A DNA stretch of 8,315 bases from a bacterium (GTDB taxonomy: Bacteria; UBA9089; UBA9088; JAGUXG01). Below are positions 1 through 5,926 of the stretch, piece by piece. The stretch is taken from positions 1 through 8,315 of the forward strand of contig JAGUXG010000064.1 of assembly GCA_020061965.1 (NCBI GenBank). Reading direction: 5' to 3'. Position 1 is the first letter of the stretch; the number at the start of each line of letters is the position of its first letter. Position numbers and translations under genes: made by a program. Below the pieces are notes generated by a model. That model made no database searches, had not been told where the DNA came from, and worked only from the letters and a program-made list of their open reading frames with translations.

Positions 1-4
1 CTTG

Positions 5-155
5 AAAAATAACCAAGATACAAGAAACAATAACCAAACAATGACCAATAACCAAATTTCAATAACCAAACAAAAAGGTTAGAGAATATGATTATGTTTA
101 GTTATTGGATATTGAGATTTGTTTGTATCTTTGTATCTTGGTTATTGGTTATTTT
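5..155. repeat. Imperfect palindromic short-word repeat (ATAACCAA family)
   Basis: This non-coding tract is built of repeated words. ATAACCAA occurs forward at 9, 30, 48 and 62, and its reverse complement occurs at 138 and 145. The outer arms 9-23 (ATAACCAAGATACAA) and 131-145 are perfect 15-base reverse complements. Inner arms 53-69 and 105-121 pair at 15 of 17 positions. The RNA or single strand could therefore fold into a long interrupted stem with its loop around 70-104. There is no open reading frame of note and no transposase, so it is either a non-autonomous element (MITE-like) or an intergenic repeat spread by another mechanism. Its copy number in the genome cannot be seen from here. 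Confidence 0.75.
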
Positions 156-180
156 ACAAAATGGAAGCTAAACACATGCC

Positions 181-243
181 TCGATTTTAGATTTAAGGAA
201 TAAATAGATCAGAAATTAACAATCGAAAATCGGCAATCTAAAT
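181..243. repeat. Second intergenic inverted-repeat tract (CGATTTT/AAAATCG words)
   Basis: The left part (182-194, CGATTTTAGATTT) is partly complementary to the right part (222-243). The right part repeats the words AATCGAAAATCG and AATCTAAAT, and the clearest pair is 182-188 with 226-232. It differs in sequence from the ATAACCAA tract just upstream, so two different repeat families sit side by side before the first gene. The tract runs to within 7 bases of the start codon at 251 and overlaps the possible promoter there. Confidence 0.45.
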
Positions 244-244
244 A
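216..244 (+). promoter_or_regulatory. Possible weak promoter abutting the HEAT gene start
   Basis: TTAACA at 216-221 matches the -35 consensus at 5 of 6 positions. A 17-base spacer leads to TAAATA at 239-244, which is only a poor -10 match (3 of 6). The ATG at 251 begins 7 bases after the hexamer, which is where transcription would start. No Shine-Dalgarno precedes this ATG. Such matches arise easily by chance in AT-rich DNA. The main support is that the geometry resembles the stronger site before holB. Confidence 0.25.
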
Positions 245-250
245 TTAATA

Positions 251-2707
251 ATGCCTCAGATAGACCAACTTATTCACCACCTAAAAGACAAATCACTCCT
301 CTTGGGAAAAGGGAGAAGGAAGAAAGCTGTTGTTGAGCTTTCTAAGATTGGAACAGCCGAGGTTGTGCCACACCTGATCTCAGCCCTGAACGATGAAGAA
401 GCAGACGTAAAAAAACAGGCTTACCTTGGGTTATCTCTTCTGAGGGATGAAAAGGCGATTGATAGCCTATGCTCTATCTATCTTGAGAATAGGGATAAGA
501 AGGTCTGGGAGATAATCACCCGCAAGAATTTTTCGCCTCAAAATAAAGGAGAGAAGATAAAATTTTATATCTCCACAGGCCAGACCGCAAGATGTATCCC
601 GCCAGATGAAGATGAGGTACCACATCTGATTGAGCTTCTTTCTTCATCTAACGATCTCTTCTTAAATGAAGCCCAAAGAGTACTCTCCACTATTAGTGAA
701 GATAGTCTGAAAGACCTTATCTTCAGTAGTTATTTTAAGAAACCCTGTCTTATTCTTCAAAAACTACTTATAAAACAAGGGTGGCTTCCAACCAATGAGA
801 GCAAAAGATGTATCTTTTTCCTTCTGATAGAGCGGATTGAGGATAGTTTAAGGATAGAGCGAAGGGTGCCAGGTACTGTCCTCTCAGAGTATAAAAATCT
901 TGAGAGAAAGGCAAAGGAGATATTGCTCAATGTTTTAATTAAAAATAGATCCCTATACCAGCTTCTATATGGCATCCTCAATATAGAAAGAGACAGAAAG
1001 ATAAAGAAAGGGATAGCTATACTCCTTATAAAAAAAGGTGGAGAAGGGTTTGCCGAAATAATAAAAAGATTTGATAATGATATTATAGCTGAAATTATCA
1101 GGGAAAAGGAGATGGACCCAAAGACCCTTTTTGAGATAGGAATAGCTAAAGGTGGATTGCTTCTGTGTGCAATAAATAATTTATTGATACGCAGAGGATT
1201 TGAAACTTCAGACTTTATGAAAGCTATCTTAGATGTGGAAAAAGAGATAGTGATGGTCAATATTGAGGCAAAAGATAAAGGTACGGATAGAGAAAAGATA
1301 GAGGCAATAAAGATATTGGGAGAGATAGAAAATGAAAAGGCAGTAGAAAGCCTTCTTAGTGCATTAGAAGATGCAAATAGACGCATTCAACTTTCCGCTA
1401 TTTCTGTTATTGCCAGGACAAAACCTAAATCCGCCCTGGGAGCGGTCTCTGCCTTATTTACAAAACAAGATTGGAAAAAGAGGGTGCTTTTGGCTCCTAT
1501 TATCGAGAGATTGACCAACAAAGATGCCTCTGATTTCTTGATAAAGGCATTTTCTCAAACTGATATTGAACTGCAAGAGGAAGCAATAAGGGTTTTGGCT
1601 AAAATGTCCAATAAGAAGACTATTGAAACGCTTATTATTGCTTTGAGGCATGCCAAGACAAAGATACGGAGGATAGCCGCATCTACTCTCGGAAAGATTG
1701 GTGATGTAAGAGCAATAAAACCACTTATCCGAACCTTACAAGATAAAGATATGGTGGTAAGGATTTGTGCGGCATACTCATTAGGAAAGATTGGTGGAGA
1801 AGGTCTTTTTGCTGAGCTTTGCTCGGAGTTTGAAAAACAGGCGTGGTATGTGAAAGAAGCAGGCTTACGAGCCTTTGTGAGGACAAAGGAAGACAGGGTG
1901 ATTGACTATTTATTAGAGGTAGCCCGGGAAGATAAAGAGAAGGATGTGAGGAAGACAGCTATATTTCTTCTTGGAAAGTTACAGGCAGAGAGGACAAAAG
2001 ATCCTTTAGTCAAAATGCTTAATGATAAAAATCCAGAGGTAAGGCTGATGATAGGATTAGTCCTTTGTAAATTAGGGGAAGACAGAGGCATAGGATACTT
2101 AATAGATGTATTGATGGGTAAAGATTGGAAATCCAAGATGATGGCAGCTTATGGGCTTTCTATGATAGCCAGGCACGAAACAATTCAAAGAATTGGAGAA
2201 CTATTGAAGGCTGCTGAGCCAAAGGTGAGAAAGGCTGCGGCTATTACTATTGGAAAGATACGGGATGAAAAGGCTGTTCCTATGCTCATATCAGCCTGGG
2301 GAGGAGAGATAGACGATGAGGTAAAAAAGAGGATAGTGGAGGGATTGGGAAGGATAGGAAGCCCAAAGTCTCTATCATTTCTTGAACTGGCTATCTCTGA
2401 ACGGAATCCAGAAATAAGAGAAAAAGCAGCAGTTGTTCTTGGCACAATAGGACTAAAAGAAGGACTCGTGCCTTTAATGAAGGCATCAGAAGATGAGAAT
2501 TTTCGGGTGCGAAGCAGTCTCTTGGAGTCTTTAAGGCTCATCCTTTCTAAATCTGGTCAAGACTTAAATGAGACAGAGCTTAGCTTTATAAAAAAAAGGT
2601 GCTCTGAAATGAAGAAAGAGGGACTTCGGCAAATGAATGAATGGCTGCTCCTTAAATTACAGTTTCTTATCCTTGACTATAATAAAAAAATAAGTATACT
2701 TAAATAA
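251..2707 (+). CDS. HEAT-repeat (PBS-lyase-type) protein, 818 aa
   Basis: This is a long alpha-helical solenoid protein. HEAT-like units are clear at residues about 20-80 and in a nearly continuous run from about 340 to 770. They recur as an alternation of 'ai..Li..L.d....vr..Aa..Lgkig' helices, for example around 460-515 and 570-735. Residues about 100-340 are helical but too diverged to assign; they could be degenerate repeats or a separate domain. There is no signal peptide, membrane segment or visible catalytic motif, so it is probably a cytoplasmic scaffold. Proteins of this class bind other proteins; some members are phycobilin lyases, but nothing here suggests pigment metabolism. The ATG at 251 is the first start in a frame whose upstream side is repeat DNA, and it has no Shine-Dalgarno. 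The gene ends one base before the PorV-like gene. The specific role is unknown. Confidence 0.88.
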   Translation: MPQIDQLIHHLKDKSLLLGKGRRKKAVVELSKIGTAEVVPHLISALNDEEADVKKQAYLGLSLLRDEKAIDSLCSIYLENRDKKVWEIITRKNFSPQNKGEKIKFYISTGQTARCIPPDEDEVPHLIELLSSSNDLFLNEAQRVLSTISEDSLKDLIFSSYFKKPCLILQKLLIKQGWLPTNESKRCIFFLLIERIEDSLRIERRVPGTVLSEYKNLERKAKEILLNVLIKNRSLYQLLYGILNIERDRKIKKGIAILLIKKGGEGFAEIIKRFDNDIIAEIIREKEMDPKTLFEIGIAKGGLLLCAINNLLIRRGFETSDFMKAILDVEKEIVMVNIEAKDKGTDREKIEAIKILGEIENEKAVESLLSALEDANRRIQLSAISVIARTKPKSALGAVSALFTKQDWKKRVLLAPIIERLTNKDASDFLIKAFSQTDIELQEEAIRVLAKMSNKKTIETLIIALRHAKTKIRRIAASTLGKIGDVRAIKPLIRTLQDKDMVVRICAAYSLGKIGGEGLFAELCSEFEKQAWYVKEAGLRAFVRTKEDRVIDYLLEVAREDKEKDVRKTAIFLLGKLQAERTKDPLVKMLNDKNPEVRLMIGLVLCKLGEDRGIGYLIDVLMGKDWKSKMMAAYGLSMIARHETIQRIGELLKAAEPKVRKAAAITIGKIRDEKAVPMLISAWGGEIDDEVKKRIVEGLGRIGSPKSLSFLELAISERNPEIREKAAVVLGTIGLKEGLVPLMKASEDENFRVRSSLLESLRLILSKSGQDLNETELSFIKKRCSEMKKEGLRQMNEWLLLKLQFLILDYNKKISILK
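2673..2700 (+). promoter_or_regulatory. Candidate promoter inside the HEAT gene end, serving the PorV-like gene
   Basis: TTGACT (2673-2678) and TATACT (2695-2700) each match the sigma-70-type consensus at 5 of 6 positions, with a 16-base spacer. The ATG of the next gene is at 2709, 8 bases after the -10, so a transcript would have a leader of about 0-2 bases. The -10 lies inside a perfect 12-base palindrome, TAAGTATACTTA (2691-2702), which could be an operator or chance. No Shine-Dalgarno is visible before 2709. Because these bases also encode the C-terminus of the HEAT protein, the match could be coincidental. Confidence 0.4.
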
Positions 2708-2708
2708 G

Positions 2709-3563
2709 ATGAAAAGACTGATAGTTATCTCTTTTTTAAGCAGTATGGCTTTTGCAACATCCATAGATGTTGGGGTAGGAGCAAGGTCACAAGGAATGGG
2801 TGGGGCATTCTGTGCTGTGGCAGATGACAGCTCTGCCTGTTATTGGAATCCAGCAGGGCTTTCCAAGATAGGTGCGGCAGAGGTCTCTTTCATTCATGCG
2901 AATCCGCTCTCCGCAGAGGCAACATATATTGACTGGTTAGCTCTGGTTCAACCCCTTGGAAAAAAGAGTGGCGTAGGCTTTGGATGGCTTTATAAATGGG
3001 CGAACCTTGAAGAAGGAAGACCAGTTACGAAGAGCAAAATAAGAGAGTCGGAGTATATCCTCTCTTTATCTACAAAGCCATACAACTCTGTTGTTTCTGT
3101 GGGTGTTAATCTCAAAAGGCTGACAATAAACTCTAAGATAGAAGAGGGAAGTGGGTTTGGGCTTGATTTGGGTCTCCTTTATACAGCAACTTCTTTTCCA
3201 TGTCCAGGTTTTAGCTGTGGTTTGATGATGCGTAATCTGGCTTCTTCGCTCAAGGATGAATCTTTTCGAAGTGAATTGAGGCTCGGTGCAGCAAGAAATC
3301 TATGGGATGAAAAGCTAATTTTAGCAGGAGACCTCAATATGAAGAAGGAGGTAAATAGGGAGAAGAAGGATTGGCAGTGGCACATTGGGATGGAGGCAGA
3401 ACCTATAGAGAAAATATTTCTCAGGGCAGGGTTAGACGATGGAGATATAGCTTGTGGATTAGGTGGAACTTTTAGGATGTGGAAGTTTAACTGGAGCTTT
3501 CTTTCTGAAAGGGAGTATGGGTTGGGAAATAACCAAAGATTTGAGGTAGGTTTTCTTTTCTAA
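2709..3563 (+). CDS. PorV/PorQ-like (UPF0164) outer-membrane beta-barrel protein
   Basis: The protein has 284 aa. Residues 1-16 are a signal peptide (basic KR, hydrophobic core, likely cleavage after AFA). The family signature follows directly: GARSQGMGGAF at 24-34, then AVADD and YWNPAGL at 45-51. This conserved N-terminus is shared by the PorV/UPF0164 and FadL-like barrels. The rest alternates short polar and aromatic/hydrophobic strands and ends in phenylalanine, as expected for a protein inserted by the BAM machinery. In Bacteroidota, PorV shuttles type IX secretion cargo, but many relatives in other phyla have no known role, and no other type IX component is present here. The start lies one base after the upstream stop. 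No Shine-Dalgarno is seen, so translation is either coupled or from a leaderless transcript (see the promoter at 2673). Family assignment is firm; function is not. Confidence 0.85.
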   Translation: MKRLIVISFLSSMAFATSIDVGVGARSQGMGGAFCAVADDSSACYWNPAGLSKIGAAEVSFIHANPLSAEATYIDWLALVQPLGKKSGVGFGWLYKWANLEEGRPVTKSKIRESEYILSLSTKPYNSVVSVGVNLKRLTINSKIEEGSGFGLDLGLLYTATSFPCPGFSCGLMMRNLASSLKDESFRSELRLGAARNLWDEKLILAGDLNMKKEVNREKKDWQWHIGMEAEPIEKIFLRAGLDDGDIACGLGGTFRMWKFNWSFLSEREYGLGNNQRFEVGFLF

Positions 3564-3564
3564 G

Positions 3565-4332
3565 ATGAAAATGATTCTCTTCTTGCTTCTTTTTGTGGGG
3601 ATAGGGTTTTGTCAGGAAGTTGAGGTCTATGTTGCCTCCTGGCCTGTGATCGAGGCATCCATCCTTCTTGATGGAAAATTAGTTGGCCAAACACCTGACA
3701 AGCTTAATCTTAAAGCTGGAAGATATAAATTTTTAGCAAAAAAAGAAGGGTGGATTGGTGAAGAGCGAGAGGTTATTATAGAAAAAGGAGAGACCTCTCC
3801 AGTCTTTATAAACCTTTCTATGAAAATGGTAGTTTTAGAAAAGCCTTTAGAGAGGAGAATAGAACATAGAGAGGAAGTTTCACCAAGCAAAGAGGTAGGG
3901 ATCAGGGATCATAGATCAGGGATCAGGGGTCAGGCAGAAGGAAGAAGGCAGGAGACAGAGGGTAGAGAAGATAAAGAAGCAATAACAGAACCAAAGAAAG
4001 AGATAGTAGAACCAAAGATAGAGCATTCAAAAGTAGAACCAGTAATTATAAAAGAACAATCAGAAAAAGAGAATAGATATACTGTCTATGAGCTTATTTC
4101 AAAGGCAGAAGGTATAATAGAAAAGGCTGAGGAAGAAGGAGCAGAGAGGTATGCCAAAAAAAGTTTTTCTTTGGCAAAAAGGATGCTGATGGAGGCAAAG
4201 AAAGAGGTCTCGGCAGAAAGGGCTAAAATTGCTACCACTGAGGCAGAAAGGGCACTGAAAGAGACATTAGAAAAGAGAAAGCAGTATGATTCTGGCTATA
4301 TATCCGGGTTGATTAAGGATTTTGGAAGGTGA
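3565..4332 (+). CDS. Secreted PEGA-domain protein with C-terminal DUF4398-like helical hairpin
   Basis: The protein has 255 aa. Residues 1-16 form a signal sequence (MKMILFLLLFVGIGFC). The Cys at 16 is preceded by I-G-F, a poor lipobox, so signal peptidase I cleavage is as likely as lipidation. Residues about 20-84 form a PEGA domain (VYVASWPVIEASILLDGKLVG, then TPDKLNLKAGRYKF and a gain of G-W), a surface beta fold found in envelope and S-layer-associated proteins. Residues about 90-172 are a low-complexity charged linker rich in Glu, Lys and Pro. Its part 112-121 is encoded by a DNA repeat. Residues about 175-240 are a helical hairpin with GAERYAKKSFSLAKRML and Ala/Glu periodicity, resembling DUF4398 domains of periplasmic lipoproteins. 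Start: ATG at 3565, with a second ATG at 3571; a purine-rich GAGGTAGG lies too far upstream, so coupling to the preceding gene is likely. It overlaps queC by 4 bases. A periplasmic or envelope role is inferred. Confidence 0.82.
   Translation: MKMILFLLLFVGIGFCQEVEVYVASWPVIEASILLDGKLVGQTPDKLNLKAGRYKFLAKKEGWIGEEREVIIEKGETSPVFINLSMKMVVLEKPLERRIEHREEVSPSKEVGIRDHRSGIRGQAEGRRQETEGREDKEAITEPKKEIVEPKIEHSKVEPVIIKEQSEKENRYTVYELISKAEGIIEKAEEEGAERYAKKSFSLAKRMLMEAKKEVSAERAKIATTEAERALKETLEKRKQYDSGYISGLIKDFGR
3898..3934 (+). repeat. GGGATCAGG-type tandem repeat inside the PEGA gene
   Basis: The words GGGATCAGGGATC (3898-3910) and AGATCAGGGATCAGGGGTCAGG (first bases at 3913, ending 3934) are near-copies of each other, and GATCAGGG recurs within them. 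A purine-rich extension (CAGAAGGAAGAAGGCAGGAG and following, to about 3965) continues the same style. It is read in frame as residues 112-123 of the PEGA protein (G-I-R-D-H-R-S-G-I-R-G-Q), giving an internal GIR repeat that looks unlike the Glu/Lys/Pro linker on either side. It looks like intergenic-type repeat DNA that has come to lie in a tolerant linker. Confidence 0.65.
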
Positions 4333-5000
4333 AAAAGGCAGTTGTTCTTCTCTCTGGTGGATTAGATTCAGCAGTTCTCCTATATCTTGCCAAAAGCAAA
4401 GGTTATTCCTGCCAATCTCTCTCCTTTGACTATGGTCAAAGGCATCTTAGAGAGATACGAAGTGCAAAAGGGTTAGCAAAACTCTGCAACTCACAACACA
4501 CCTTAGTTAAATTGAACCTACCCTGGTTAGATTCTAACTTAATTGATAAAAAGAAGCCTGTTGCTGCAAAGATAGAAGATATAGGAAGGGGAATACCTCA
4601 GACATATGTTGCGGCGAGAAACCTTATCTTCTTGAGTATTGGTATATCTTACTGCGAGTCTATAGGCTCATCCTCTCTGTTTATTGGGGCAAATGTTGTT
4701 GATTTCTCTGGGTATCCTGATTGCAGAGATGACTTCCTCTCTGCTTTTTCTAAGGCAGCAAACCTTGGCACAAAAGCTGGGGTTACAGGAGAGTCAATAT
4801 CCATTGAGAGGCCGTTGATAGAGAAGAAGAAATGTGAGATTATAAGGTTAGGAACAGAATTAAATGTTCCATTTGAGCTTACCTGGTCCTGCTATTTTGG
4901 AGGAAAAATCCCTTGCGGAGAATGCGAAAGTTGTTACTTACGAAAAAAGGCTTTTATGGAAGCAAGAATCCCTGACCCTCTTATAAATAAAAATTTATAA
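4329..5000 (+). CDS. queC: 7-cyano-7-deazaguanine synthase (QueC)
   Basis: QueC converts 7-carboxy-7-deazaguanine to preQ0 using ATP and ammonia. This is the step before reduction to preQ1 and insertion into tRNA as queuosine. Seen in the 223-aa protein: the PP-loop SGGLDS at residues 9-14, FDYGQRH at 33-39, TYVAARN at 92-98, GANVVDFSGYPDCR from 120, and the zinc site C188, C196, C199 and C202 (CYFGGKIPCGECESC). Length and all motifs fit an intact enzyme. The start is GTG, overlapping the upstream stop by 4 bases (GTGA, 4329-4332). AAGGA at 4315-4319, 9 bases before it, is a plausible ribosome site. No queD, queE or queF is nearby, so the other pathway genes must lie elsewhere or preQ0 may serve another use. 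The gene is downstream of envelope genes in one apparent operon. Assignment is firm. Confidence 0.95.
   Translation: MKKAVVLLSGGLDSAVLLYLAKSKGYSCQSLSFDYGQRHLREIRSAKGLAKLCNSQHTLVKLNLPWLDSNLIDKKKPVAAKIEDIGRGIPQTYVAARNLIFLSIGISYCESIGSSSLFIGANVVDFSGYPDCRDDFLSAFSKAANLGTKAGVTGESISIERPLIEKKKCEIIRLGTELNVPFELTWSCYFGGKIPCGECESCYLRKKAFMEARIPDPLINKNL
4981..5000 (+). terminator. Weak A/T-only hairpin at the end of queC
   Basis: TTATAAAT (4981-4988) and ATTTATAA (4993-5000) are perfect 8-base reverse complements around a 4-base loop, ending in the queC stop codon. The stem has no G or C pairs and the T-run after it is broken (ACTCTTTTATT), so it is a poor intrinsic terminator. It is listed only because a new promoter follows within 10 bases. 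Confidence 0.2.
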
Positions 5001-5009
5001 ACTCTTTTA

Positions 5010-5039
5010 TTGACACTTGGGCAGATTTAGATGGATAAT
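5010..5039 (+). promoter_or_regulatory. Near-consensus promoter abutting holB (leaderless transcript predicted)
   Basis: TTGACA at 5010-5015 is a perfect -35. An 18-base spacer leads to GATAAT at 5034-5039, a 5 of 6 match to TATAAT. This is the only gene-free gap of note inside the cluster. The holB ATG starts at 5045, 5 bases after the -10, where RNA synthesis would begin. There is no Shine-Dalgarno between promoter and ATG, and an in-frame stop (TAA, 5036-5038) rules out a longer N-terminus. The mRNA for holB, the PSP1 gene and metG would therefore start at or within a base or two of the start codon. Confidence 0.6.
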
Positions 5040-5044
5040 TTTCT

Positions 5045-5926
5045 ATGCTTTGGAATGAGGTTCAAGGACAGGAGAGGGCTATTTTAGAGATTGAAGGTTT
5101 AATAAAAAGAGAGGTCATGCCTCCCTTAATATTCTATGGACCAGAGGGTGTTGGCAAGAGAAAAACAGCTCTAATTCTGGCAAAGGCGTTAAATTGTAGT
5201 GACTGTGGATGTGATAGATGTCCATCTTGCAGGCAGGCTGAAAAGATGATGCACCCAGACCTTGTTATATTAGAGTCAAAAGACTCTATCAAGGTTGATT
5301 CTATAAGGGAACTGATAAAACAGGCTCACCTTAAACCCCTGTATAAAAAAAGGGTCTATATTATTGACGATGCTTCTGCCTTGACTTCGGAAGCATCTTC
5401 TTGTCTATTAAAGACCCTTGAGGAACCTCCTCTTTATTGCGTATTTATATTGATAACAAGCTCTTTGTCTGCCATCTTTTCAACTATAAGGTCTCGCTGT
5501 CTGCCAATAAGGTTCAGAAGGCAGACAAAGGAGATGCAAAGAGAGATACTGGTGGGCGTTGGGGTTGATAAGGGAAAGATAGATGATCTGATCCGATTTT
5601 CAGGAGGAAGCCTCAGCCTGGCAATGGAATATAAAAGATATAATCTTTCTCTGCAAAAAGAGAAAATTGAGGGATGGTTTGCTAAATTTAAGGTAAAAAA
5701 TGCTATTGACTTAGCCGAAGATCTGCTTTCTGCAGAGAAAACCTTTCCTCAAATCCTTGACTTTGCCATCTTTTATTTAGAGCAGGAGATAGTCTTAAAC
5801 TTAGAAAGGATAGAGGCGCTTCTTGAGGCAAAAGAGCATCTTCTTCTAAATGCAAACAGGCGACTTGTTTTTGAAAATATGTGCTTTAAATTTCTTTCTT
5901 GGCAAGAAGTTTATGGAGGTTTATGA
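5045..5926 (+). CDS. holB: DNA polymerase III delta' subunit (clamp loader)
   Basis: This 293-aa protein is part of the clamp loader that opens the sliding clamp onto DNA. Seen: the usual N-terminus W-N-E-V-Q-G-Q-E, then a degenerate Walker A GPEGVGKRKT at 32-40. The Ser/Thr after the lysine is replaced by Arg39, as expected for a delta' that does not hydrolyse ATP. A zinc-finger module follows with Cys at 51, 54, 56, 59 and 62, one more than the usual four. The Walker B-like IIDDA lies at 106-110 and the SRC motif at 150-152. A diverged C-terminal helical domain completes the family length. The alternative, a DnaX (tau/gamma) fragment, is less likely given the defective Walker A and the position before a PSP1 gene and metG. 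The ATG at 5045 is the only workable start, since the next in-frame ATG falls after the conserved N-terminus. It is the first gene of its unit; tmk, often found before holB, is absent. Confidence 0.9.
   Translation: MLWNEVQGQERAILEIEGLIKREVMPPLIFYGPEGVGKRKTALILAKALNCSDCGCDRCPSCRQAEKMMHPDLVILESKDSIKVDSIRELIKQAHLKPLYKKRVYIIDDASALTSEASSCLLKTLEEPPLYCVFILITSSLSAIFSTIRSRCLPIRFRRQTKEMQREILVGVGVDKGKIDDLIRFSGGSLSLAMEYKRYNLSLQKEKIEGWFAKFKVKNAIDLAEDLLSAEKTFPQILDFAIFYLEQEIVLNLERIEALLEAKEHLLLNANRRLVFENMCFKFLSWQEVYGGL
5915..5919 (+). promoter_or_regulatory. Shine-Dalgarno (GGAGG) that sets the PSP1 gene start
   Basis: GGAGG within the last codons of holB lies 6 bases before the ATG at 5926 and 3 bases before the ATG at 5923. 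The 6-base spacing is the standard one, so 5926 is preferred. It is the only textbook Shine-Dalgarno before any gene in this window and shows that the ribosomes of this organism use canonical anti-SD pairing. Confidence 0.75.

Noticed and set aside
5..155. CRISPR array or attachment site in the ATAACCAA tract
   Set aside because: The word spacing is irregular (9, 30, 48, 62), the units are on both strands, and no integrase or tRNA gene is nearby.
757..1386. 209-codon open frame on the - strand
   Set aside because: It lies wholly inside the HEAT gene. Its Ser/Ile/Phe-rich product is the mirror of Lys/Glu/Ile codons, with no domain and no ribosome site.
1454..2541. Three further - strand open frames within the HEAT gene
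   Set aside because: They are shadows of the repetitive helical coding sequence. The + strand frame has clear protein repeats; these have none.
2683..2689. A7 run as a programmed frameshift site near the HEAT gene end
   Set aside because: There is no conserved slippery heptamer with a downstream structure, and a shifted frame gives no meaningful fusion with the next gene.
2709..3563. Type IX secretion locus, from the PorV-like protein
   Set aside because: No PorU, PorN, SprA or C-terminal sorting domain is present, and PorV relatives are common in phyla lacking the system.
3577..3615. Lipoprotein signal in the PEGA protein
   Set aside because: The residues before Cys16 are I-G-F; Phe next to the cysteine does not fit the lipobox, so lipidation is not claimed.
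3898..3934. CRISPR-like array in the GGGATCAGG tract
   Set aside because: The units are too short, there are no unique spacers of even length, the tract is read in frame, and there are no cas genes.
5899..5925. Longer PSP1 start at TTG 5899
   Set aside because: The added residues do not fit the family N-terminus, and the GGAGG at 5915-5919 lies inside this extension, pointing to the ATG at 5926 or 5923.
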